From Endocalyx cinctus (taxonomy: Eukaryota > Ascomycota > Sordariomycetes > Amphisphaeriales > Apiosporaceae), in the NCBI GenBank assembly GCA_001600455.1, contig BCKC01000008.1, positions 1,399,345-1,463,344 of the forward strand: 64,000 nucleotides of DNA, given 5' to 3'. Numbering within the stretch: the first letter of the stretch is position 1; every line of letters starts with the position of its first letter. The translations under genes and the position numbers were made by a program. Shown piece after piece: positions 33,807 through 45,551 of this stretch. The notes below the pieces were generated by a model. The model was not told where the DNA came from, did not search any database, and saw only the letters and a list, made by a program, of their open reading frames with translations.

Positions 33807-35207
33807 TCACTGATTCTTTACGGCTGAAACGGCAGCATCCCCGAATAACTCTTTCAAGTTGTGCATATGTTCCTTTGCCAACGTGTCAGCCCTCAAGCTC
33901 TCGAAGGCCATACTCCAGACCCTCTTGGCTTCGTCCGAGCTTGTATCGATAGCGCTGACCCTGCCGGCGTGTTGCGCGAGCATCGGGTAGGCGCTTATCC
34001 TGGCGAGACCGTGCTTCCAAGCGAACTCCTTGGGTAGCATGTCACTCCTTCCGGGAATCCTGTCGGCGGTCCTGGCCATGAGAAAATCCGACAGCGACTG
34101 CGCGTGCGCCCGGTTATACACGAGGGCCTGATTGCAGCAGCCGAAGAACTCCTCGCGGACGCCTTGACCGGCGCCCACGAGAGAGGCTTTACCCGACGCA
34201 AAGAACAGCCACACAAACAGCGGCACGGATACGCCGCAGACGAGAAATAAAACCCAGCCGTCCAGATGTCGGGCCAGGTGTCGAGGTAGGAATACCCGAC
34301 GAGCCAAGAGCAGGACGAGGAGCAGTGGAACGCCGACCCCGAGCGAGATAAGGTGGACGTTGTTACTACGGAATCCGGTGCCGCCTCCCCATCCGAAACT
34401 GCGTTCTTGGTTGAACAATCGGAGATATAGCCAGCTGTTCGGACGTCCGGGGGAGACTTGACCGGGGGCGGGGTCCTGACGTTTGGGGTCTTTCATCATG
34501 TCTTCGATAGCCTTAAGGTTTATCAAAGTCTTGGCTGCCCAGCCATCTGCCAAGATAATATCGCCTTCGAGCATCGCGATGTAGGGAGCTTCGGTCGTCT
34601 TGACGCACCGATCTAGAGCGTAGGCGTAATCGTAAATAGTCTTCCTCGCGATTCGCTGATTGTTCATGCGATCACTAGACCACTGCATGAGCTTCTTCAT
34701 CTTCGCATCCAATTCGTCCTCCGGAAGTGTATTGGGGTACGTAAATATGTCGTCGGCAATATCTGCGCTCGATAGATTTGCGTAACTCTTATGTTGGGTT
34801 TCTGGGTTCGGTACGTCGGCAAAAAACAGTTTCAGATGAATCGACTCGCGCTCGGCCCTGGTCATGTTCGCTAAAAATGAACCCACCGCCTTCTCTATAT
34901 ACTGTCTCCCTTCCATCTCTCTGCCGATCGTTATAAACACGGCACATATCTGAGGTTGGTCGCCCGCCTTGCCTAGATACGAACGAACGGAATCGGGATC
35001 TGCCTGGAGAAGATCGAGGAAGTCATCGGCCTCGGCTCTACGGGTATTTGAATAAAATTCGTCGAAGCCATGTTTTTCGGAGAAGAATATGGATAGAGGA
35101 TCGCGATAGAAATAGAGGGAGCCGTAAATGGCGTATGTCGAGACAAGCGCGACGAGAATAAGTAAGGTGCGTATCCCGGGTTGGGATAAGAGGTTTTTGT
35201 CTATCAT
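33807..35207 (-). CDS. PGAP4-like GPI-glycan glycosyltransferase (membrane GT-A protein)
   Basis: A single exon of 466 aa starting at the ATG at 35207. The topology is unusual. There is an N-terminal TM (TLLILVALVSTYAIYGSLYF), a lumenal half with AVFITIGREMEGRQYIEKAVGSF and the metal-site-like EGD in MLEGDIILADGW (around 212-214), then two adjacent TM helices (about 285-302 and 314-334). After these come conserved segments including EEFFGCCNQALVYN and DMLPKEFAWKHGLARISAYP. A GT-A fold interrupted by a tandem TM hairpin is the distinctive plan of animal PGAP4/TMEM246, which adds GalNAc to GPI anchors. Fungal relatives are uncharacterised, so the sugar and acceptor are inferred. Its 3' end faces the Anp1 gene with 245 bp between stops. 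Confidence 0.8.
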   Translation of the reverse strand: MIDKNLLSQPGIRTLLILVALVSTYAIYGSLYFYRDPLSIFFSEKHGFDEFYSNTRRAEADDFLDLLQADPDSVRSYLGKAGDQPQICAVFITIGREMEGRQYIEKAVGSFLANMTRAERESIHLKLFFADVPNPETQHKSYANLSSADIADDIFTYPNTLPEDELDAKMKKLMQWSSDRMNNQRIARKTIYDYAYALDRCVKTTEAPYIAMLEGDIILADGWAAKTLINLKAIEDMMKDPKRQDPAPGQVSPGRPNSWLYLRLFNQERSFGWGGGTGFRSNNVHLISLGVGVPLLLVLLLARRVFLPRHLARHLDGWVLFLVCGVSVPLFVWLFFASGKASLVGAGQGVREEFFGCCNQALVYNRAHAQSLSDFLMARTADRIPGRSDMLPKEFAWKHGLARISAYPMLAQHAGRVSAIDTSSDEAKRVWSMAFESLRADTLAKEHMHNLKELFGDAAVSAVKNQ

Positions 35208-36560
35208 TGCAAAAAGTCACGTCCAGTGGACATTTTGCTCATGGACTATAGTAAAAATTATGATATGGCATATGCATCATGTAGGCTTTTCCATGAGGAT
35301 TGAAGGTTAAAGCTGCTACGATAATTAGTGAGTAATAAGATAAATCTATGAATAGTTCAGGACCCGTGGACGTCGCAGTTCAGGTCAGTTGATTGGAGAT
35401 GTACAGTAAGGTTATCAGTTGTATTCGGCTTGTTTCAGCTGGTATCATAGCTACTTGTAGCTACTTAGTCAAAGCTGCAATACCTATAGGTACCTAAGGT
35501 ATACTTTAATTATAATACTTCTTCAAGTTTATGCTACTTGTCAAATACTCACGAGAATATCTGGTCACAAATATCCACGGATGTCAACTTTGAAATAGGA
35601 ATTGATTTCTTTTTCATATTTACTAGATGTACGGAGTACATAAACCAACACAATAAAGTTAAAATCCACCTTATCGCCAAGTCGGTATCTCGATATAGTG
35701 CGTTTTGAAGACCTGGCCAGAACAGAAGCCAAGCCGTATTCACAGAGGACTCCGTAAAAAGTATTCCTTTGTACCTACATACACCAAACCTTAATCCATA
35801 CCGAGCCTAGACTTTTACCGGGGTCATTCATACCCGTGGATCTGGGCAGCTAGGAAACTCGTATTACCCTAGGGCCGAGTTTTGTTACCTGAATATACAT
35901 AATATACGTATTTATATTTCGTCAACCATCTTTGATTTCCTTTGTTCCAAAAAGAAAAAGAAAAAAATACAGAATCCTGTAAAATGGAATTGAAATGACA
36001 AGCCTCATAATCTAGCATTAAACCCAGTAAAAGCAAGTTACCCATACAGCCCATACTAGAATACCGAGACTACCTTACACAATGATACCCACTCCTTCAT
36101 TTAAAATTCTGACGTGATTAATTACCTGTATCCATCACCAATACCAATCGACAATACCTGAAGTTCTTCGTGAATCAATGTGATGCTTCTTTAAAAAAGA
36201 AAAAAAAAAATAATAAGTCGACCGAGAATAATCGTTTGGAGATAGAGCGATAAGCTCATAAATGTTACTCTTGATGATTTGGTTTTCCATCTAGACTCGT
36301 TTCTTACCGCTGTAGAATCCAAAAATCTCTTTGGTGTCACTTGATGGGGTGTGAAATCTTCCCTTGGACATAATCATGCTCAAGCAGTCAAGGATTGGAT
36401 CTGACAACTATCATCTGTTGTCGACAGTATGCCCGCGGTGCTCTAACCTTTTTACCGTTATGCTGGGGACACGATACTTATTGGCTCTTAGTTATCACCT
36501 CATGTGCGAGGTTCCGTATCTTGTAATTGGGAACGCCTCTTATCATGGTGCGATTTGTGT
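35208..36560. other. Intergenic, promoter of PGAP4-like gene
   Basis: AT-rich, 1.35 kb, with TACCTAGGTA-like palindromic patches near 35480-35505. No gene is seen before the hairpin array. Confidence 0.5.
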
Positions 36561-37056
36561 GAGGAAAAGACATCATTATGACTTTCATCCTCGAGGTGGG
36601 AGGGGAAGCTATCATTGTAGCTTTAACCCTTAGCATGTAAGGAAACCCCTTTTGTTATGATTTTATCCCTCGTAGCGTGGCAAGGAAAAGCCATCATTAT
36701 GACTTTCATCCTCGGGGTAGGGATATGGGGTATCGGGAGAAATCATTGTTGTGATTCCAGTCGTAGTGGCGTGAGGGAAAGCCATCATTATGGCTTTCAC
36801 CCTCTAGACATGGAAGGCGAGGGAATGTTATCATTATAACATTCACCCTCCGAAAATGAGGAAAAATCATCATTATGATTTTCATCCTCTGAGAGCGAGG
36901 GAAAGCTATCATTATAACTTTCACCCTCTAGAGATGGAATACGAGGGAATGCTATCATTATAACATTCACCCTCTGGAAGTGAGGAAAAACCATCATTAT
37001 GATTTTCATCCTCTAGGAGTGAGGAAAAGCCATCATTATGACTTTCATCCTCGAGG
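36561..37056. repeat. Tandem array of about 12 palindromic (hairpin) units with 124-bp higher-order repeat
   Basis: About twelve units of 28-34 bp, each an imperfect palindrome around the loop CATT, start near 36561, 36602, 36638, 36682, 36735, 36771, 36817, 36857, 36895, 36941, 36981 and 37019. Units at 36771/36817/36857 recur as 36895/36941/36981 with identical spacing (46, 40, 38 bp), giving two tandem 124-bp higher-order copies. Arms read AAAGCCAT/ATGGCTTT, AATGTTAT/ATAACATT and AAAATCAT/ATGATTTT, so the stem sequence changes between units but stays self-complementary. Most residual mismatches are C opposite A on the plus strand, which become G-U in a minus-strand RNA. No protein function is implied, although short minus-strand frames run through it. 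Confidence 0.85.
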
Positions 37057-37784
37057 TCGCAGGCTTATAGATTAGCGTAGTAGGAAAAATCGAGTCGGGG
37101 TCTATCGAGTATCGTTATACTCGAAGACCGCTATAACCTGCGACAAGAGCGAGATTTCAACATATATCTACTTACCGAAGGTATAGTTGTCTGCTCTTGA
37201 GTGGAGCCTTTTAACGTCTTGCTCAGGACAGGTGTTCAATCCTACTTCTTCTGAAGTGTAATGTGATGATGATGAGAATGAGAATGAAAATTTTGAGTTG
37301 GAGTCGGAATCTGATGCTATATTTAAAGAACTTCAAAGTTCGGCATACCTTTGTTCGGAACCATGTGATTGTTTCTTTCGACAATGACAGCTAAGATAGA
37401 TCGTCAGACGGCATAAAGAAAATGTTTTCTATTCGAGAACAATGAAAAAGAAAGCCCCTTCGTCACCGGAAAGACTAAAACATATGAGCCATAAGATACA
37501 GCATAGGTACATAACATCAAGTTGGAGATGAGTGCACACATAATAGAATTTACTAACAATGCATGTAGTCTAATCAACCTCCTTTGACCATCTTACAATA
37601 GCATTGACGTAATTTCGATATAACCTAGAGATGGGCAAAAAAAAAAAAGTCTTGGCCAAAAAAACATCCCTTTTTGGAAAGATGGTGTAGCTGGAGATAT
37701 TTTTATCTCCTACTACTGCAATGGGGTTAAACACCGCAATGAGATGGCTGTGTCAACAATAACTAAACGTTACACTAACGAGGG
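37057..37784. other. Spacer between hairpin array and SINE-like element
   Basis: 728 bp, no gene seen. It contains A-rich runs near 37640. Confidence 0.45.
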
Positions 37785-37965
37785 GTCACCGTAGCTAGCG
37801 GCATCCTCCAACGCACCGGTCGTATAAGAACCGCCACGCCGACCGGGCTCAGCCCTACTTCTTCAAACTCCATACCCTTTTTTGTATGGGGTAGGACGAG
37901 GGTCGAACGCCGTGTCGAAAAATAAGACGGCTTTCCCTATGAGCTAAGCATTTGAATAGCAAGGG
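37785..37965 (-). mobile_element. tRNA-related SINE-like element (candidate)
   Basis: On the minus strand an A-box-like TTAGCTCATAGGG (about 37936-37949) precedes a B-box-like GCGTTCGACCC (about 37900-37910) at roughly the spacing found in tRNA genes. The stem GCCGT/ACGGC lies between them. No acceptor stem closes, and the anticodon loop is not tRNA-sized, so it is not a functional tRNA. A tRNA-unrelated GC-rich body follows, including the hairpin CCATAC...GTATGG at 37871-37889. This is the plan of a fungal tRNA-derived SINE, but no second copy exists in the window to fix its ends. Confidence 0.4.
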
Positions 37966-38259
37966 GGCAATGCCTGAAGGTGACGCAGAATTGAAGTAAG
38001 TTCGAGAACGAACCAACGGTGACACTAAAAGTGATGCATCCATACTATATATATATATATATGCGTAGGAGATTGAGGTTTTAAAGTCTCTTCTCCTTTC
38101 GTTCATTTAAACGTAAGCACAATTTAATAAGATAATCCTCGTAAGAAAAAAATACAACTCTTCAAGTCTCACCTACATTCTAATATCAAGGTTATCACTT
38201 CGTATCAATATCTTAACTACTACATCAGCTTGCCTTCTACACTCTACCCTACCTTTAAA
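37966..38259. other. Promoter of the tubby-like gene
   Basis: 294 bp with a (TA)n run at about 38046-38062. It presumably serves as promoter and leader of the next gene. Confidence 0.45.
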
Positions 38260-39180
38260 ATGGGCAGCCCCGAAGAAGCAGCATCAGCATCAGCAAGCTA
38301 CCCCTCTCCGCCAACCGACGACTTCAGCGGACCACCACCACCCTACTCCCGCGCCTCCACGGCGCCATCCTACAGGGAAGCATCATCATCACCACCACCA
38401 CCATCCTTTTCATCCGCATCCGCATCAGCATCAGCGTCAGCATCCACGCCCACGCCCGACCGCGCCCATCTCTTCCCCACGAGCCTAAACGCGTACTACG
38501 AGAAAAGGTTAAGCCGCTCCTTCTACCTCGCCGAAAAGGGGGATCGGCCCTTGTTTCGCGTCGAGGAGCATACCGGCTTCTCGGGAAAGCCGCAGCTGAT
38601 CTTGAGGGCGGGCCCTACGGACGCGGATCCGATCCTCGCCACGGCCACGCACGCCGGGAAGTTTAATTGGACCGACGCCATCTTGACCGTCCCTTCGCCG
38701 TCTTCTTCACCTTCTTCACCTTCGCGACCCGACGCGACGGAGAAGGCGGGGATAGCAAGACAGCAAGAACAAGAACAACAACAGCAAATAGTAAAATTAA
38801 TCAGCACGCGCGGCTTCCAATCGCCCACGCACACCTTCGGCGTCGAACTCGGCGGCGGCGTCTTCGAGAAATTTCAGTGGCGCCCGAGTCGCGGCGAGGA
38901 GGTTCGGGGTTTGGGAGGTTACAAATACGGGTGGAAGCTGGTGCGGATGAGCTCGGACGTCCGGGGAGCGGTAAGAGGAAGAGGGACGACGAGCGACGGG
39001 AAGGAAGTCGTCGCCGTCTGGGCTTGGAATAATACCTGGTCCATGACGAAGGCGTGCAAGTTTCAGTTCCTCCGAAACGGTCGGACGGCGCCTCTGGGTC
39101 GCGCTTTCGAGGCCGCCGCCGTCGTGTCCGCCCTGAGGATGTACTCGATCGAACTGCAGCAGGCCGCCGCTAGCGTTTGA
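38260..39180 (+). CDS. Tubby C-terminal-like/LURP-one-type fungal protein with PPxY region
   Basis: A single exon of 306 aa starting at the ATG at 38260 (TTAAAATGGGC). An N-terminal ~75-residue disordered part is rich in Ser, Ala and Pro and contains PPPPYSRA, a PPxY motif able to bind WW domains of NEDD4/Rsp5 ligases. From residue ~75 the segment AYYEKRLSRSFYLAEKGDRPLFRVEEHTGF...LILRAGP...ATATHAGKFNW looks like the first strands of the tubby C-terminal-like (LURP-one) barrel. A Q/E-rich loop interrupts, then VELGGGVFEKFQW...YKYGWKLVR...AVWAWNNTWSMTKACKFQFL completes it. Function is unknown in fungi. The plant family is linked to defence, but no transfer of function is claimed. Confidence 0.85.
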   Translation: MGSPEEAASASASYPSPPTDDFSGPPPPYSRASTAPSYREASSSPPPPSFSSASASASASASTPTPDRAHLFPTSLNAYYEKRLSRSFYLAEKGDRPLFRVEEHTGFSGKPQLILRAGPTDADPILATATHAGKFNWTDAILTVPSPSSSPSSPSRPDATEKAGIARQQEQEQQQQIVKLISTRGFQSPTHTFGVELGGGVFEKFQWRPSRGEEVRGLGGYKYGWKLVRMSSDVRGAVRGRGTTSDGKEVVAVWAWNNTWSMTKACKFQFLRNGRTAPLGRAFEAAAVVSALRMYSIELQQAAASV

Positions 39181-40229
39181 GGCTGAACACTGCCTAAGCG
39201 TGGTACATGTTGAGGATATCCTTTTTTTTTTCTTCCCTACCTTTCTGTGTATTTTTTTTTTATCTTGTCACTTCGAAAATGTACATATTCAAAGATATAG
39301 TTATTATTCAGTAGACCTTACGCAAGTTCGTATATAACAGTGTATTAGGCAAAGTATGTAAGTCGATCGTTATTAGGCTACATAAACGCTATTCTACTTC
39401 GGACTTTTTTCTTTCTTTTTCTTTCTCTCCCGATCCCCTCTCCCCACCCTTCCTCTTTGGAATGAGAAAGTGAGGTTTTAATAAAATTAGCAGAATTTTC
39501 GTGGAGAAGACTGTATAAAACAATAAGATCTCCAACACCAAGAAATATCTTCCCTAGTCCAACCAACAAGTGGAGACCCAAGTCAGTCATAACCGTCGTT
39601 CTACCCGAATTACCGTCACATATCTTCCACCAGTAAGCGTATAGCATACGTAGTACAGTTACAAACCCTTCTCTCAAAATCCATTATTCTAAGAATAATT
39701 AAAGATAATTAGATAGTAGCATTCAAGTTTTCATTTAGCATCCTATTTCATCTACACTTACGTGTTTTGAACATCTCTAATTATCCTTGAGATCCACCAA
39801 TCCATGCGGGACAGCGGAAAAAGGCCTAGGCGCACGAAAATGCGCCGGGATAACGCCGTGAAGGAAACAAAAATAGAGCCGAGATATATATAAAGGATCC
39901 CTTCCCTCGCTACATTCTATTTACCCGTGTTTTCCTCCACTTTGATCTCTTACTTCTTAGCACGTCAGTTTACAAAAAAAAAAAAGAAATGATGGGAAAC
40001 GAATCATTATTATCTTGATCCTCCAAATTATAAGTTGAAATCGAGCCAGTACAAGATTCCTATATACGACGAAATTGTTTCTCATAGTGAAGACGTGAGA
40101 ATCATTGTGTATCTTTGATGAAGTATTGAGAACGCCGCCGAATTTCCCATTATAAATTCCAGAGCCATGAAAGCACTCCCAAGTTCGATTCCAACCCGTC
40201 TCTCCTATTCCTCAGGATATCGCCGCCAG
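39181..40229. other. Intergenic, 3' side of tubby-like gene
   Basis: About 1 kb. A TATA-like stretch and pyrimidine-rich leader near 39885-39970 look like a promoter, but the frame after it is only nine codons. No gene is supported. Confidence 0.45.
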
Positions 40230-40380
40230 GTAAACACAACAGCTTTCCGGATCTTACGCCCGCATTGAATTATTGGGTATGAAGACTATTCTGAACAGCC
40301 GCAGCTGGCAGATTGTCCAGGAACCCTCACAGCGCTGCCACCGCATCAGCAATTATATGTGAATTACCAGCATAAACACC
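40230..40380. repeat. Direct repeat, copy 1 (about 151 bp)
   Basis: About 95 percent identical by eye to 40521-40672, beginning GTAAACACAACAG and ending near GTGAATTACC. On the plus strand both copies keep an open frame of about 46 codons ending TGA, containing MKTILNSRSWQIVQEPSQ. Of six differences inside that frame, four are synonymous third-position changes. Confidence 0.75.
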
Positions 40381-40433
40381 ATCGGATAACGAGATATCTT
40401 GGGCGAAAGCTAGTGATGATCTTACACTCCTGC

Positions 40434-40460
40434 TTTTTTTTTTTTTTTTTTTTTTTTTTT
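40434..40460. repeat. T27 homopolymer
   Basis: A 27-nt thymidine run lying between the two copies of the direct repeat. Confidence 0.9.
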
Positions 40461-40520
40461 GTCCAACATCAATCCATGCCAGTCCTTTGCTGCCTATTTT
40501 CCGTTCAGGTATACACGTAA

Positions 40521-40672
40521 GTAAACACAACAGCTTTCCGGATATTACGCCCGCATTGAATTATTGGGTATGAAAACCATTCTGGACAGCCGCAGCTGGC
40601 AGATCGTTCAGGAACCCTCACAGCGCTGCCACCGCATCAGCAATTATATGTGAATTACCAACATGTAACACC
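40521..40672. repeat. Direct repeat, copy 2 (about 152 bp)
   Basis: Second copy of the element at 40230-40380. It starts 291 bp after copy 1 and is preceded by the T27 run. Confidence 0.75.
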
Positions 40673-40786
40673 GTTTCGAAGCTAGGTGTCAAAGGCTATG
40701 GATGGCAATACCCAAGACGTCCACCAAAAGTCACCAGCTACCCAACTCGAGCTTAATTTCCAGAACTTGGCTACCGTGCGATCTGC

Positions 40787-42457
<1,671 letters not shown>

Positions 42458-45254
42458 TGTGATAGCGATTGATGGTTTTCTTCCTTATGTGTGTTGTCGT
42501 TGTAGTAGGCTACAAGGAAAAGGACGACGTGGGTATAAGGAATAGAAAGAAAAATGAATTGGAAGTAGGTCGGATGTGTGTGTGTGTCTTTAATGATTAC
42601 AAGTATAGGAAGAGGAGCTTGAAGATGAACAATGGGAAAAAATGATACAAAAGAATGAAGCTATTATTGGTGAAAGGTTAACCTATAATGAATGGTGAAT
42701 AGGTTAGTTAGCCTTTTGAAGGATGATACCGAGAGGAGAAGAATAATAATGAATTGTTTGATGGTTGAGGAAGATGTTGACAAGTTGATGGATCATTGTT
42801 GAAAGGGAAGAGGTGAATAAAAAAAAAAGATTAAATAGTACTTTCTGTACTAAGAACAGGTAATTGAATAGAAAGGAGGGCAGTACTAACCAGCTTTTTC
42901 TGTGGATCTATGAAGGGAGCTAAATGGTAAATCAAAAGAGCTTTTCTTAGTATCTTCTTCTTTATGATGTAAAAGAGATCAATTGATCTTCAAAAAGGAA
43001 GCTTCAGTATGGAGAAGTTATATGCAAGTTGGTAGATCAATGATGTGATAAGGGAAGGGTGGAACAGAATGAAGAAGAGTAAGTAGGTAGAAAGAAGAGA
43101 GCTCTTTATGTATTAAATTTTATTTTTTTTCAAAGAAGGATGGATGATTTTTTTTATGATTGTTGAGAAAGAAGAAATGAGAAATAAAATAAAATTGGGT
43201 AAAGAGCATCAGTTTTTAAGGGAAGAATTGGATCAACAATGGTCCCTTCTTTTTTTCCACTTTCCAAGCTCTGTTAACAATTTAAAAGAAAAAAATTGAG
43301 TAAGTCAGGTGAGGTGAACACAAGGGCCCGAAGACCAAAGCCCTCAATAAAAAAAAAACTCACGATCATCAGTTGGAAGGTGCAGATTATGTCAAAGAAA
43401 AAAAAGTCCAAGCTCCCTTTTAGTGTAGCTACGGTTTTTTTTTTTTTTTTTTTTTTTTAATAATATTTTTTTTAGTATGGTAACAATATGTGACTTGATG
43501 TAACTAGGTACCCATCATATCTTGGCAAGGCAACATCTAAGGGGGAAAAAAATTAAAAAATAAAAATAAAAATATTTTAGGTAGGGGAATAAGGGTTGCA
43601 GAGGTGCAAGGGATCAAGTCTGTGGGTGCTACAGTGGGTAGTGTAGTAGTGGGTGCTGGTGGATGGTAGTGGACGATAGTGGGTAATACAATACGTACCT
43701 AGGTACCTGATGTAGTGAATAATAAGTAAAAAGATGTACCTTGGTAGGTACATATCCACATAAAATACAGTAGTGTATAGTGTAAAATGGAGGGGCAACA
43801 ATATATTTAGGGACTTCTACAGTAGGCATTTTACAGTACTTAGACACCTATGTATGTGCACCTACTACTGTACGTGTACATAGTATATACCGTCAGGTAA
43901 TTATAGCTTGAGTGGGGCTGATAGACAAGGCTAGACTTAGCGTAGTAATGATCCAGGCCCGTTTCCCCAAAATAACTGCAGCCAATCAATGATTTTTACT
44001 TGCACACATGTGGGGAGTTAAAGTTCTGAATAGATTCATCCTAGATGCATAAGGGCTCGTCCGTTGCCTACTGTAAGTTAGTATTGAAAGTAGTCCTTCT
44101 TTGCAATACGGGGTACGGGGGATATTGTTCTAGACTAAATTAACCCGTAATAACCTGAGTTTTGTGTCACTATCCATACGTATATCAACCTACTTAAGCC
44201 GGGACGGGTACTACTTGTATCCATGGATATAATGTAATGTAATACTTACTCTAAGAGTTTTCAAGTTAATTCCAAGTACACGTATATACCTAGGTAGGGA
44301 TGTATGTAATCAACGGAAGGTACGCAGGCTGGCAGGTCGGTAAGGTACCCTCTAATAATATATTTATCTATTTAAATGTAGGTAAATACTTATTTAGGTA
44401 AGTACTCATAATATTATTTAGTATTTACTAAGTACCTAAATGTAAGGTAATATAGTAAAAGGCGATGTACCAACCTAAGGTACCTATCTAACCTAGCTGC
44501 CTAGGTAGTATAATGTAGAAAGAATCAGAATCCAAAATAAAATATTGGAAACATTGGAAACATTCAAACATTTAATTCTATCCACTCTGACCCAAACCCT
44601 TCCACATCTCAAGCATCATTGTTCCATGGTTTCCATATTTGCAATTAATAAACTCAAAACCCCGTAGACACCGGAAGTAATGCTCATCTACAAGTACATA
44701 GTATATTCGGTAGAAACGAAACCTCCAGGGCTAGTACATCCACACATGATACACATTATCACACGCATAATACCTTGTCATCCCCAGTTTGTTTGGTTAA
44801 TCTATCTGGCTACCTTAGTACTTGCTTCATGTAAGTACTAAATACTAAAGTTACAGCTTAGTATGTATGCGTAGGTAAGTTCAATGCATCATCCATGGAT
44901 AGATGTAGGTAACATTCCTCTCTTTGAGCTATATATTTGTCTGTGTCTCTCTTTATTTTATTTTATTTTCTTTTTCTTTCTCCTGTCGAGCTAGTAGCGT
45001 AAAGCTCTCGTGACATTCGGTTTACCGATAAGAAAAAAAAAGTATAAGAAAAGGTAGGAAAGCCGTGCAACGGGAAGTATAATTGGTGAAAATCCCATGT
45101 TTTCAGAAGCGGATCTATACCCTAATCCACCTAATTCGTAAGACCCTGATACAGGTTACATTGTCTGGACCTCTCGGATGACGTGGGGGTTGTTGCTGAT
45201 CCCCGCCTTGGCCGAGGTCGGTGAGTAAGAAGAATACCCTCCACTTCTTTCACG
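42458..45254. other. Gene-poor spacer upstream of the SDR gene
   Basis: About 2.8 kb of AT- and purine-rich sequence containing the SDR promoter, a (TG)n run near 42575, T24 at 43435-43458 and many TACCTAGGTA-type palindromic patches between 43690 and 44510. No gene is seen. Confidence 0.55.
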
Positions 45255-45551
45255 ATGGCTTCATTAGGTAGGTCTACCAATTCCCCTATCCTTTTTATTT
45301 CAATTAAATTTTTTTTTTCCTTTTAATTCATTTTTCTTTGTGATTATAAATTATGGAAACTATAGATAGTTCTAATTCATATCGCATCTGTTTCTTCTTT
45401 CTCAACATATACGTAATTCTTAATTTTATTTCCTTCAGAACCGGCCCAAAGAATTGACGCCAGTTCCTCCGTGGTACCAATAAAAAGAGGGTATCGTATC
45501 TCACCAGCGTTCCTAGTGTGTACTCTATTCTTCCATTGCTTCCCTAAATGA
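45255..45551 (+). CDS. Possible 41-aa small protein, two exons (low confidence)
   Basis: An ATG at 45255 opens 13 bases of exon (45255-45267) followed by a GTAGGT donor. A TTCAG acceptor and exon 45439-45551 continue in frame to TGA. The product would be 41 aa, beginning MASLEPAQRIDASSSVVPIKRG and ending in a hydrophobic Cys-containing stretch. Both splice signals are good and the intron is 171 bp. There is no recognised family, and the match could be chance in a 3-kb spacer, or this could be the 5' end of a longer transcript. Confidence 0.2.

Noticed and set aside
36706..37009. Two minus-strand frames of 70-72 codons with repeated peptide
   Set aside because: They arise from the repeat array itself. 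There is no signal peptide, start context or codon bias to support translation.
36561..37056. CRISPR-like array
   Set aside because: Units are palindromic throughout with spacers of only 5-14 bp that are themselves related. This is a eukaryotic genome and no cas-like gene is present.
39885..40010. Promoter-like TATA and pyrimidine leader with MMGNESLLS frame
   Set aside because: The frame stops after nine codons and no splice continuation was found.
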